Positions 7,036-12,845 of a DNA stretch of 12,845 bases are shown one piece after another. The stretch covers positions 1 through 12,845 of the forward strand of contig DASRPD010000075.1 in assembly GCA_035646535.1 (NCBI GenBank). Reading direction: 5' to 3'. A model generated the notes under the pieces. The model was not told the origin of the DNA. It saw only the letters and a program-made list of their open reading frames with translations, and did no database searches. Every line of letters begins with the position of its first letter. Position 1 is the first letter of the stretch. The stretch is from DASRPD01 sp035646535 (GTDB taxonomy: Bacteria; Actinomycetota; Acidimicrobiia; IMCC26256; JANYLB01). Position numbers and translations under genes: made by a program.

Positions 7036-8049
7036 TCAAGTGTTCGCGCCTTGGCCCTCGTGGGCCCCGTAGGCGTCCACGATCGCCTGGACGATGCGAT
7101 GGCGCACCACATCGCCCGAGCCGAGCTCGACGAACGCGATGTCGCCGATGTCGGTCAGGATGCCCCGCGCCGCGAGCAGTCCCGAACGTCCGCGGCCTTC
7201 GGTGAGGTCGATCTGGGTGACATCGCCGGTGACGACGACCCGTGACCCGAAGCCGAGCCGGGTGAGAAACATCTTCATCTGCTCCGGCGTCGTGTTCTGG
7301 GCCTCGTCCAAGATGATGAAGGAGTCGTTGAGTGTGCGTCCCCGCATGTACGCGAGGGGCGCGACCTCGATGACACCGCGCTCGAGCAGACGCCCGACGG
7401 CGACGGCGTCGAGCATGTCGTGCAACGCGTCGTACAGGGGACGGAGGTACGGGTCGACCTTGGCCATCATGTCGCCCGGCAGGAACCCGAGCCGCTCACC
7501 TGCTTCGACCGCGGGCCGCGTGAGGATGATCCGGTTGCATTGCTTGGCTTGGAGTGCCTCCACTGCGAGTGCGACGGCGAGGTAGCTCTTTCCGGTTCCG
7601 GCAGGACCGATGGCGAACGTGACGACGTTGTTGCGCACCGCGTCGACGTACCGTTTCTGACCGGCCGTCTTCGGCCGGACCGTCCGCCGGCCGCTCAGCA
7701 CCTCGGTGGTGAACACGTCGGTCGGCCGCTGATCGGCCTTCAGCATGTCGATGCTGCGACCCAGGCCATCCCGGTCGAGCTCGTGGCCCTGCTCCAGCAA
7801 CGTGACGAGCTCCTCGAACAGCCGGGCCACCCGCTCGGCCTCGGCCGCGTCACCCGAAACCGTGATCTCGTTTCCCCGCACGAGGATCGCGACATCGAAC
7901 GCGCGTTCGACCACCCGCAGCAGCTCATCTCGCTGGCCGAGCAGATCGACCATCAGGTGGTTGCCAGGTATGAGGACTTTGATCTGGGTGGACGGCGACA
8001 CGACCTGTTCAGGATATCCCGACCCCCGACCCGCAGGGCCCTCGGGCAT
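7036..8049 (-). CDS. phoH: PhoH-like P-loop ATPase
   Basis: Cytoplasmic ATPase of the PhoH/PhoL family, thought to act as an RNA helicase-like factor in RNA or ribosome metabolism together with YbeY; its exact role is unsettled. It has 337 residues. An N-terminal KH-like region (about 20-90) precedes the P-loop domain with Walker A GPAGTGKS (148-155), LTRPAVEAGERLGFLPGD (176-193), RGRTLNDSFIILDEAQN (236-252, Walker B) and the sensor-like VVTGDVTQIDL (272-282). The ATG at 8049 lies 8 bp after the regulator stop and lacks a clear ribosome-binding site. A GTG at about codon 17 is an alternative start, because the first 16 residues (Gly/Pro-rich) are not conserved-looking. It is probably cotranscribed with the BldD-like gene and ybeY. 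Confidence 0.95.
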   Translation of the reverse strand: MPEGPAGRGSGYPEQVVSPSTQIKVLIPGNHLMVDLLGQRDELLRVVERAFDVAILVRGNEITVSGDAAEAERVARLFEELVTLLEQGHELDRDGLGRSIDMLKADQRPTDVFTTEVLSGRRTVRPKTAGQKRYVDAVRNNVVTFAIGPAGTGKSYLAVALAVEALQAKQCNRIILTRPAVEAGERLGFLPGDMMAKVDPYLRPLYDALHDMLDAVAVGRLLERGVIEVAPLAYMRGRTLNDSFIILDEAQNTTPEQMKMFLTRLGFGSRVVVTGDVTQIDLTEGRGRSGLLAARGILTDIGDIAFVELGSGDVVRHRIVQAIVDAYGAHEGQGANT

Positions 8050-8057
8050 GCGCCGGG

Positions 8058-8537
8058 TCAGGCGCGGGCGCGCAGGCCGAGCTCGCCCAGCCGGGCGCCG
8101 AGCTCCTCGGGGCGACGGCCGAGCACCGCGGCCAGAACTCGCAGGTCGTCGTGACGGATGGTCAGCAACCGACCGTTGAAGTCCTGGCGTTGCAACTGAA
8201 TCGTCGACGCGTAGCGCGCCAGTACCTGGGCCTCGGGGTCGTCCAGGGCGTGCAGTCGCACGAGGTCGATCACGAACGCGTCGTCGTGATCAGCAACACG
8301 CTCGGTCAGGTTGATCTCGACGTCCCCGTCGCGCGGCAGGAGCTGGTCCGCCGGGACCTCGTAGATCTCCCCGAGCCGCAACAGACGCGGCACCGAGATC
8401 GCCCGCTCACCTCGCTCGTACGCCCCGAGCACCGACGCCTTGAACTCCGATTCGGAACGCGCCTCGACGTCGTGCAACGAGAGACCCTTCTGGCGACGGA
8501 TCGCCCGCAGGCGATCGCCCACGTGGGCCCCATTCAT
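8058..8537 (-). CDS. BldD-like transcriptional regulator with c-di-GMP-binding signature
   Basis: DNA-binding regulator of the BldD family. In Streptomyces BldD represses developmental genes and is dimerised on DNA by tetrameric cyclic di-GMP. The 159-residue protein (S. coelicolor BldD has 167) has an XRE-type helix-turn-helix at about 7-68: GDRLRAIRRQKGLSLHDVE, then LGAYERGERAISVPRL. The C-terminal domain (about 80-152) contains LARYASTIQLQRQDFNG and a match to the BldD ligand motif RXD-X8-RXXD: R117-Q-D119, eight residues, then R128-H-D-D131. The ATG at 8537 has AAGG five bases upstream; GTG at 8543 is the alternative. The frame is open to 8639 but that part is not conserved-looking. It sits 159 bp after rsmE and 8 bp before phoH, so it may have its own promoter and drive phoH onward. 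Targets cannot be inferred. Confidence 0.9.
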   Translation of the reverse strand: MNGAHVGDRLRAIRRQKGLSLHDVEARSESEFKASVLGAYERGERAISVPRLLRLGEIYEVPADQLLPRDGDVEINLTERVADHDDAFVIDLVRLHALDDPEAQVLARYASTIQLQRQDFNGRLLTIRHDDLRVLAAVLGRRPEELGARLGELGLRARA

Positions 8538-8696
8538 TCCCACCTTGCCCCCACTCACCGCCGCCCGGACAGCCTCCGTGCAAGGCCGTGACACTACCAA
8601 AGGGGTTCGACAAGCGCCCGGGGCGGGGGAGAAGGTCAAGATCCGGGCGCCACGGAGCCCGTGCGGTCTCGGCCCACGAGCATCAGGTGAACACGC
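8538..8696 (-). promoter_or_regulatory. Intergenic region before the BldD-like gene, probable promoter region
   Basis: This is the longest gap in the window (159 bp). On the minus strand it contains TAGTGT, a loose -10 hexamer, just before codons for the regulator's untranslated leader, but no convincing -35 at 16-18 bp. The overlapping plus-strand TGACACT (8589-8595) matches the left half of the BldD box consensus, while the right half is poor. A short GC-rich inverted repeat (CACGG/CCGTG, 8651-8663) lies 34 bp after the rsmE stop with no T-run. I see no gene here. The role as promoter region is inferred from size and position. Confidence 0.35.
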
Positions 8697-9443
8697 TCAT
8701 CGATGGTCGCGAGCACGGGCCAACACCGCGGCCAGGCCCACCGCGGCCGTCTCGGAACGCAAGACGTGGGGCCCGACGGCGAGCCGCACACCGCCGGAGA
8801 GAAGGTCCAGCTCCCCGGGCGTGAACCCGCCTTCCGGCCCGACGACGAGCAGCCACTCCGGCACCGATACCGGCGGCGGGCCGGGTCCGTTCGCGCCGGA
8901 CGCGTCGCGGGTCCCTACCACCAGAGCGGGGTGTCTCGCCACGTCGCCGACCACGGCAACGGGATCGACGCGAGGGACCCGGGCGCGGCGACTCTGCATC
9001 GCCGCTTCGCGGCCGATGCGACGGAGACGTTCGAGCGCGCGGGTCTGGCGGGCTGCGTCCCACTGGACCACGCACCGCTCGGCCGCGAGCGGCACGATGC
9101 GATCCACGCCCAGCTCGGTGAGCTGTTGGGTCATTCGCTCCGGCCGGTCGCCCTTGGCGAGCGCGAACGCGACCCCGAGCGCCGGGCTCTGTACCGGCTC
9201 GACGCGCACCTCGGCTTCTGCGGTGAGGGTGACCTGGCCGCTCCCGACCGCGCGTACGCGGTAAGGCCGCCAGCTTCCCACCCCATCGGCGGCGGTCACG
9301 ATCTCGCCCGTACGAAGGCGCCGCACCCGGGCGAGGTGATGCCCGTCGGATCCGTCGATCTCGCATTCGTCGGTCAGCCCCGCGACGAACACATGGGCCA
9401 CCGCCGGGCAGTCGGCCGCCCAGTCACCCGGCCGGGGGATCAC
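8697..9443 (-). CDS. rsmE: 16S rRNA (uracil1498-N3)-methyltransferase RsmE
   Basis: SPOUT-class methyltransferase that methylates N3 of U1498 in 16S rRNA using S-adenosylmethionine, in the cytoplasm. It has 248 residues, the normal length. The N-terminal PUA-like part includes GSDGHHLARVRRLRTGE (31-47). The SPOUT domain has ALAKGDRPERMTQQLTELGV (94-113), the cofactor-knot motifs LLVVGPEGGFTPGEL (198-212) and LAVGPHVLRSETA (221-233). The start is uncertain: GTG at 9443, nine bases after the dnaJ stop, gives a slightly long N-terminus, whereas GTG at 9401 or 9392 would begin just before the usual HxFxV segment (AHVFVAG). No start has a good ribosome-binding site, so coupling to dnaJ is likely. 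The dnaJ-rsmE order is common in bacteria. Confidence 0.94.
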   Translation of the reverse strand: MIPRPGDWAADCPAVAHVFVAGLTDECEIDGSDGHHLARVRRLRTGEIVTAADGVGSWRPYRVRAVGSGQVTLTAEAEVRVEPVQSPALGVAFALAKGDRPERMTQQLTELGVDRIVPLAAERCVVQWDAARQTRALERLRRIGREAAMQSRRARVPRVDPVAVVGDVARHPALVVGTRDASGANGPGPPPVSVPEWLLVVGPEGGFTPGELDLLSGGVRLAVGPHVLRSETAAVGLAAVLARARDHR

Positions 9444-9452
9444 CGCTCGCTG

Positions 9453-10568
9453 CTACTGGAAGGCCGACCGGATGCGCGAGAACAACCGGCCATCCTGTTG
9501 CGGTTCGACATCCTCACCTCGCGACCGCGCCAGCTCCCGGAACAGCTCGGTCTCCTCGTCGGACAACCGTTCGGGCACGCCGACGGCGATGTGGACGAGC
9601 AGGTCACCGCGACCGCGCCCCTGCAGCACGGGGACGCCCCGGTTGCGCAGGCGGAACACCCGGCCGGGCTGGGTGCCGGCCGGGATGACGAGCTCCTCCG
9701 GTCCGTCGAGCGTCTCGATCGTGCACGCCGTCCCGAGCGCGGCCTGCGCGACGCCGATTGACAGCGCGTGCAGCAGATCGTTGCCGTGCCGCTCGAACGC
9801 CGGGTGGGACGCGACCCGTACCTGGACGTACAGGTCGCCGGGCGGCCCGCCGCGAGGGGCGGCGACGCCGCGACCCGCGAGCCGCAGGCGCTGGCCGTTG
9901 TCGATGCCGGGAGGCACCTCGACGTCGAGGCGACGGTCGCCGATGACGCGGCCCTCGCCGGAGCACGCGCGACAAGGAGACGGGATGACGCTGCCCGCAC
10001 CCCCGCAGTGTGGACACGCCCCCGCGGTGACGATCTGGCCGAGGAGCGAGCGGCGCACCTGACGAACCTGACCGGCGCCGTCACACGTCTCACAGCGCGC
10101 CGGGTGGGTCCCTGCCTCACAGCCCGAGCCGTCGCACGTCTCACACGGCACGGGAAGCCGCACGTCGAGCGGCTTGGTCGCGCCGAAGACGACGTCGTCG
10201 AGCGTGAGGTGCAGCTCGGCCTCGATGTCGCTGCCGGCCATCGGACCGGCCGGGCCACCCCTGCCGAAGGGATCGCCGCCGAAGAAGGCGTCGAAGACAT
10301 CGCCCAGGCCGCCGAAACCGTCCGCGCCGGGTCGGCCGGAACCACCGGCGCTTCCTTCGGGACCGAACATCTCGTAGCGGCGCCGACGTTCCGGGTCGCG
10401 CAGCGTCTCGTACGCGACCGAAACCTCCTTGAATCGGGCCTCGGCGGCGGCGTCACCCGGGTTGGCGTCGGGATGGTGCGCCCGGGCCAGCACGCGGTAC
10501 GCCCGCTTGATGTCGTCGGCGGTCGCGTTGCGAGCAACGCCCAGGATCTCGTAGTAGTCGGTCGGCAT
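9453..10568 (-). CDS. dnaJ: Molecular chaperone DnaJ (type A Hsp40)
   Basis: Co-chaperone that delivers substrates to DnaK and stimulates its ATPase. The 371 residues contain all four domains: J domain 4-68 with the HPD motif at 32-34, a Gly/Phe-rich region about 70-110, a zinc-binding domain with four CxxCxGxG repeats (C142/C145, C159/C162, C185/C188, C199/C202), and the C-terminal substrate-binding domain from about 208. The ATG at 10568 shares a base with the hrcA stop (TGATG), with GAGAG close upstream, so translation is coupled. No dnaK or grpE is nearby. In actinobacteria the DnaJ encoded beside hrcA is usually a second copy, distinct from the one in the dnaK operon, so this is probably DnaJ2-like. 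It should be induced with hrcA through the CIRCE element. Confidence 0.97.
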   Translation of the reverse strand: MPTDYYEILGVARNATADDIKRAYRVLARAHHPDANPGDAAAEARFKEVSVAYETLRDPERRRRYEMFGPEGSAGGSGRPGADGFGGLGDVFDAFFGGDPFGRGGPAGPMAGSDIEAELHLTLDDVVFGATKPLDVRLPVPCETCDGSGCEAGTHPARCETCDGAGQVRQVRRSLLGQIVTAGACPHCGGAGSVIPSPCRACSGEGRVIGDRRLDVEVPPGIDNGQRLRLAGRGVAAPRGGPPGDLYVQVRVASHPAFERHGNDLLHALSIGVAQAALGTACTIETLDGPEELVIPAGTQPGRVFRLRNRGVPVLQGRGRGDLLVHIAVGVPERLSDEETELFRELARSRGEDVEPQQDGRLFSRIRSAFQ

Positions 10569-11650
10569 CAGCTCTCGAGGCTCCGACCCAATTGCTGCGA
10601 GACAACGCTCACCGCGGCGAGGGCCCGCTGGTAGTCCATGCGCGTCGGGCCGAGGACGCCCACCGTGCCGGCGATCTCACCCTCGACCGCGTACGGCGCG
10701 AGCACGAGCGAGCAGTCGCGCAGATCCTCGTACTCGTTCTCCGCACCGATCCTGACGGTGATTCCCTGGTCGAGGATGCCGCGCACGAGCGCGACCACCA
10801 CCACTTGATGCTCGAGCAGCTCGAGCAGACGGGCTGCGCTCCCCTCGCTCGGGAACGCGGCCTGTTCGAGCGCGATGCGGCTCGCGCCGCTCACGTAGAG
10901 GGGATCGTGATGGTCCGCCGCATGGGTCCGAAGCGCGTTACGCGCGGCCTGCACGTACTCGTCGACGACCGGGTTGCCGGTGCCGCCGGGTTCGGGCAGA
11001 TCGGCGAGGGTCGAACCGGAGAGCTGCTGATCGAGTGCGGCGGCGGCGGCCGTGAGCTCGGCGTCAGTCGCGTTGGCCCCCAGCTCGAGCACGGACTTCT
11101 CCACCGCGCCATTGGCGAGCACCGCCACCGCGAGGACCACGCCCGGCTGGAGACCGACGAGCTGGACGGTCCGAACTTCCGCCGCCGACGGAGCCGGACC
11201 GATCACCACCGATGCGTGGTGGGTCAGCCCGGCCAGGAGCTGACTCGTCTCATGGAGCAGATCCTCGAGCGCTCGGTGCGCGCTGGTGAAGAAACCGGCG
11301 ACGGTCCGACGCTGCGCGGCCGGAAGCCCCGGGGCGTGCGCGAGATGGTCGACGAAGAACCGGTACCCCTGGTCGGTGGGAATGCGACCCGCGGATGTAT
11401 GCGGCTGTGCGAGGTACCCCTCCCGCTCCAAGACGGTCATGTCGTTGCGGACCGTCGCGCTCGACACGCCGAGCTCGGTCGAGGTCGCAATGGTCTGGGA
11501 GCCGACGGGCTGCGCGGTCGTGACGTACTCCTCGACGATGGCCCGCAGCACCCGCGCCCGGCGTTCATCGAGCTGCGGCTGAGGGAAGCTCTCGCCGTCG
11601 TCGATGCCGTCGGTCTTGGGGACCGTCGGGGATGTCGAATCAGTTGGCAT
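10568..11650 (-). CDS. hrcA: Heat-inducible transcription repressor HrcA
   Basis: Repressor of class I heat-shock genes; it binds CIRCE operators and is kept active by GroEL in the systems studied. It has 360 residues. A polar N-terminal tail of about 26 residues precedes the winged helix-turn-helix (about 27-100), with LGVSSATVRNDMTVLEREG (60-78) as recognition helix region and QPHTSAGRIPTDQGYRFFVD (82-101), the family signature. The dimerisation and inserted domains follow, ending with the typical GPTRMDYQRALAAVSVVSQQL. The ATG at 11650 has GAGG nine bases upstream. A GTG at 11698 is in frame but lies inside the CIRCE operator, so it is rejected. The gene is 90 bp after hemW and overlaps dnaJ by one base. 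The CIRCE directly upstream indicates autoregulation. Confidence 0.97.
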   Translation of the reverse strand: MPTDSTSPTVPKTDGIDDGESFPQPQLDERRARVLRAIVEEYVTTAQPVGSQTIATSTELGVSSATVRNDMTVLEREGYLAQPHTSAGRIPTDQGYRFFVDHLAHAPGLPAAQRRTVAGFFTSAHRALEDLLHETSQLLAGLTHHASVVIGPAPSAAEVRTVQLVGLQPGVVLAVAVLANGAVEKSVLELGANATDAELTAAAAALDQQLSGSTLADLPEPGGTGNPVVDEYVQAARNALRTHAADHHDPLYVSGASRIALEQAAFPSEGSAARLLELLEHQVVVVALVRGILDQGITVRIGAENEYEDLRDCSLVLAPYAVEGEIAGTVGVLGPTRMDYQRALAAVSVVSQQLGRSLES

Positions 11651-11690
11651 CCGGGTTCGCCTCGGTCGCGGGGGTACACCCAGCCTGTGG

Positions 11691-11719
11691 GCTGGCACTC
11701 GATTGTACCGAGTGCCAGC
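11691..11719. promoter_or_regulatory. CIRCE operator (HrcA-binding site)
   Basis: A perfect 10-bp inverted repeat, GCTGGCACTC and GAGTGCCAGC, separated by exactly 9 bp. The known consensus is TTAGCACTC-N9-GAGTGCTAA, so the GCACTC/GAGTGC core matches and the outer bases differ symmetrically. It lies 41 bp upstream of the hrcA ATG and 21 bp after the hemW stop. Its position indicates HrcA autoregulation of hrcA-dnaJ and possibly rsmE. Confidence 0.96.
11702..11707 (-). promoter_or_regulatory. Candidate -10 hexamer of the hrcA promoter
   Basis: The 9-bp spacer of the CIRCE reads GGTACAATC on the minus strand, containing TACAAT, one mismatch from TATAAT. The -35 region 16-18 bp upstream is weak (around GTCGGC). 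Transcription would begin in or just after the downstream CIRCE arm, leaving a leader of roughly 45-50 bases. HrcA bound to CIRCE would then cover the promoter. Confidence 0.55.
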
Positions 11720-11740
11720 TCGAGCCGACGGGCGAGGGCC

Positions 11741-12845
11741 TCATGGTCGACCGGCCGCGCCGGCAAGGAGCAGGCGTGCAGTGATGTCATCGGCGAGGAG
11801 CCGACCGGCCGGGCTCAGCGTCGCCCGAGCCCGACTCGCGTCGGAGATGAGCAGGCCCGCCCGGACCAGCGCGCTGACCTCACCGGCAGCTGCGGCGGCC
11901 ACGGTTGCTCCGGATCGGGTGCGCAGACCCAGGGAGAAGACCTCCTCGGAGCGTTGGCGGGCATCCAGACATTCCGAGCCGGCCCGCGGGCACTTGTCGG
12001 AAGTGACCGCCTCGATGTAGCGCTCGGGGGTTCTGACGTTCCACCACCGCTCCCCGCGCCGGTGACCGTGCGCCGCGCAGCCGATCGCGACGTAGTCGCC
12101 ACCGCTCCAGGTGACGAGGTTGTGACGGCATTCCCGGCCGGGTCGCGACCAGTTCGAGATCTCGTACCAGTCGAGACCGGCGGCGGCCAGGCGCGCCTCG
12201 GCGAGGTGGTACTTGTCGGCAAGGTCGTCGTCATCGGTCGCCGGCGTGGCCCCGGCGGCAATGCTCCGCCCGAGCGGCGTCGAGGGCACCACCGTCAGGG
12301 CGTAGGCGCTCACATGGTCGGGCTCCAGCGCGACCGCCGCGTCGAGGGTCTCGCCCCAATCGGCCATGGTCTCGCCGGCGGCACCGAAGATCAGATCCAG
12401 GTTCACGCGCTCGAAGCCGAGGGCGCGGGCCGCGTCGAGCGCCTCGTGGACGTTGTCGGGGTCATGGGTGCGACCCAGCGCCGCGAGCACGTGCGGACGC
12501 ATCGACTGGACGCCCAACGAGAGCCGGTTCACCCCCGCGAGGCGGTACACGGCCAGCTTGGTGACGTCGACGGAGTCCGGATTGCACTCGACCGTGACCT
12601 CCGCGTCCGGCGCGCGGGGAATGGCCTCCAGCAGCCGGGCGAGCGTCGGTCCCGCCAGCAACGACGGCGTGCCGCCGCCCACGAAGATCGTGTCGGCGGC
12701 ACGGCCCGCGAAACGAGGGCCCGCGAATTGACGACCGATGTCGGTGATGCAGGCGTCCACGTACTGCCCGACGAGGTGCTCACGGTCCGTCCAGGTCGCG
12801 AAGTCGCAGTAGTCACACCGAGTCGCGCAGAACGGCACGTGCACG
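11741..12845 (-). CDS. hemW: Radical SAM heme chaperone HemW (5' end outside window)
   Basis: Radical SAM-family protein related to coproporphyrinogen III dehydrogenase HemN. HemW proteins bind heme and are thought to transfer it to respiratory enzymes. The visible part opens with HVPFCATRCDYCDF, holding the CxxxCxxC cluster motif. The position after the third Cys is DF rather than the extra Cys of true HemN, which favours HemW. Further marks are IFVGGGTPSLL, VTVECNPDS, GVNRLSLGVQS and YEISNWSRPG, and the C-terminal HemW winged-helix region up to DDITARLLLAG. About 367 codons are visible. Family members usually have a few to some thirty residues before the VHVPFC motif, so the GTG at 12844 is not taken as the start. 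The stop lies 21 bp before the CIRCE of hrcA; the hemW-hrcA-dnaJ order is common. Confidence 0.95.
   Translation of the reverse strand, partial: VHVPFCATRCDYCDFATWTDREHLVGQYVDACITDIGRQFAGPRFAGRAADTIFVGGGTPSLLAGPTLARLLEAIPRAPDAEVTVECNPDSVDVTKLAVYRLAGVNRLSLGVQSMRPHVLAALGRTHDPDNVHEALDAARALGFERVNLDLIFGAAGETMADWGETLDAAVALEPDHVSAYALTVVPSTPLGRSIAAGATPATDDDDLADKYHLAEARLAAAGLDWYEISNWSRPGRECRHNLVTWSGGDYVAIGCAAHGHRRGERWWNVRTPERYIEAVTSDKCPRAGSECLDARQRSEEVFSLGLRTRSGATVAAAAAGEVSALVRAGLLISDASRARATLSPAGRLLADDITARLLLAGAAGRP

Noticed and set aside
8651..8663. Hairpin after rsmE as an intrinsic terminator
   Set aside because: Only a 5-bp stem with a 3-base loop and no T-run; such repeats are common by chance at this GC content.
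9768..10634. Plus-strand open frames opposite dnaJ and rsmE (also 8703-9761)
   Set aside because: dnaJ and rsmE have full sets of family motifs on the minus strand; the opposite frames have none.
11651..11698. Upstream GTG start for hrcA
   Set aside because: It lies inside the CIRCE operator and upstream of the likely transcription start; the ATG at 11650 has a suitable GAGG.
1..12845. Novel defence system, mobile element, CRISPR array or tRNA
   Set aside because: Nothing of these types was seen: no direct repeat arrays, transposase or integrase motifs, or cloverleaf-like sequence. The window is filled by recognisable housekeeping genes.

Overview
The window is GC-rich bacterial chromosome, and every supported gene lies on the minus strand, so it reads biologically from right (12845) to left (1). 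It looks like Actinomycetota: it has a BldD-type regulator (a family known from actinobacteria), the order hemW-hrcA-dnaJ-rsmE-(regulator)-phoH-ybeY-CNNM/HlyC-era common in that phylum, and GTG starts. The cytochrome oxidase is caa3-type, with a c-type heme domain fused to subunit II. Mycobacterium, Corynebacterium and Streptomyces instead use an aa3 enzyme docked to a diheme bcc complex. I therefore infer a deep-branching class such as Acidimicrobiia or Thermoleophilia; this is inference, not proof.

Layout in transcription order. (1) 12845-11741: 3' part of hemW, whose start lies outside the window. (2) 11719-11691: a clear CIRCE operator with a -10-like hexamer in its 9-bp spacer, upstream of hrcA-dnaJ-rsmE (11650-8697). 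hrcA and dnaJ overlap as TGATG. (3) A 159-bp gap, then a BldD-like, probably cyclic-di-GMP-binding regulator (8537-8058), closely followed by phoH, ybeY, a CNNM/HlyC-CorC membrane protein with CBS domains, and era (8049-4264). (4) A 106-bp gap, then coxB-ctaD-ctaE-ctaF (4157 to the left edge), encoding a caa3-type terminal oxidase. The ctaF 3' end lies outside the window.

The genes cover heat-shock and protein-folding control (HrcA, DnaJ), ribosome and RNA maturation (RsmE, YbeY, Era, PhoH), heme handling (HemW) and aerobic respiration (caa3 oxidase). The genes are packed: most gaps are 1-20 bp, the longest gene-free stretch is 159 bp, and several stop and start codons overlap. No RNA gene, mobile element, CRISPR array or phage feature was found. 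I did not find an undescribed system. The points most worth following are the BldD homologue with an intact c-di-GMP signature inside a housekeeping cluster, the oxidase subunit I with a two-helix C-terminal extension, the Cys-pair insertion in the CoxB heme domain, and an 11-residue mini-ORF bridging coxB and ctaD.
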